Below are positions 5,044 to 5,276 of a DNA stretch of 5,276 nucleotides, piece after piece. This DNA comes from an uncultured Selenomonas sp. (GTDB lineage Bacteria > Bacillota > Negativicutes > Selenomonadales > Selenomonadaceae), in assembly GCA_937915915.1 (NCBI GenBank), contig CALGGN010000286.1:1-5276 (forward strand). Reading direction: 5' to 3'. A program made the translations under genes and the position numbers. Position 1 is the first letter of the stretch. Every line of letters starts with the position of its first letter. The notes below the pieces were generated by a model. That model saw only the letters and a program-made list of their open reading frames with translations. It searched no databases and was not told where the DNA came from.

Positions 5044-5276
5044 ATGGCAAAGTATATTTTCGTGACCGGCGGTGTGGTGTCTTCTTTGGGAAAGGGAATC
5101 ACGGCCGCCTCCCTCGGACGATTGCTGAAGAGCCGCGGCATCAAGGTGACGATCCAGAAATTCGACCCCTATATCAATATCGACCCGGGCACGATGAGCC
5201 CTTACCAGCATGGCGAGGTTTTTGTGACGGAGGATGGCGCGGAAACGGATCTCGATTTGGGTCATTACGAGCGCTT
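5044..5276 (+). CDS. pyrG: CTP synthase, 5' part (runs off the window)
   Basis: The first 77 codons of CTP synthase, which makes CTP from UTP, ATP and glutamine, the last step of pyrimidine nucleotide synthesis. The N-terminal amidoligase domain is unmistakable: MAKYIFVTGGVVSSLGKGI with the P-loop-like GG-VSSLGKG at 9-18, then KFDPYINIDPGTMSPYQHG (39-57), and EVFVTEDGAETDLDLGHYER (58-77), which binds nucleotide and magnesium. The rest, including the C-terminal glutamine amidotransferase domain (full length about 535 residues), lies beyond the right edge. It is 18 bases after rpoE in the same direction and is probably co-transcribed. The CTP-sensing attenuator that controls pyrG in Bacillus is not seen in the gap. 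Confidence 0.98.
   Translation, partial: MAKYIFVTGGVVSSLGKGITAASLGRLLKSRGIKVTIQKFDPYINIDPGTMSPYQHGEVFVTEDGAETDLDLGHYER

Overview
The window looks like chromosomal DNA from a Firmicute, most likely a Gram-negative-type member of the Negativicutes (Selenomonas relatives). The main reasons are the gene order argS - rpoE (delta) - pyrG, which is Firmicute-typical, strong AGGAGG-type ribosome binding sites, frequent TTG/GTG starts, and moderately GC-rich codon use. The lineage is inferred from protein similarity by eye; no search was run.

Left part (1-~1165): no intact gene. Four unrelated gene pieces lie end to end. They are an internal piece of a beta-keto acid cleavage enzyme (BKACE/DUF849) on the minus strand, about 43 codons of the SRP GTPase gene ffh on the plus strand, the C-terminal part of an alpha/beta hydrolase fused in frame to the ffh piece, and a flavodoxin-like gene start, with a good RBS, that loses recognisable similarity after about a dozen codons. 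Composition falls sharply from GC-rich to AT-rich near 480. This is either a scar of repeated recombination or a chimeric contig end. About 220 bases (946-1165) after it are unassigned.

Middle part (1178-2889): a 46-residue YvrJ-family membrane protein with a perfect RBS is closed by a strong intrinsic terminator. An extended -10 promoter follows, and then a secreted SGNH/GDSL hydrolase with a signal peptide, an Ala/Glu/Gln-rich linker, two beta-sandwich (Fn3-like) modules and a C-terminal catalytic domain.

Right part (2890-5276): an apparent housekeeping operon. It starts from a promoter with two tandem TATAAT boxes and holds argS (arginyl-tRNA synthetase), rpoE (a short RNA polymerase delta-like protein with a basic rather than acidic tail) and the 5' end of pyrG (CTP synthase). 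Gaps are 26 and 18 bases, all genes are on the plus strand, and no internal terminator is visible. I see no CRISPR array, tRNA, rRNA or insertion sequence. I did not find a convincing new multi-gene system; the oddest items are the gene-fragment mosaic and the basic-tailed delta protein.
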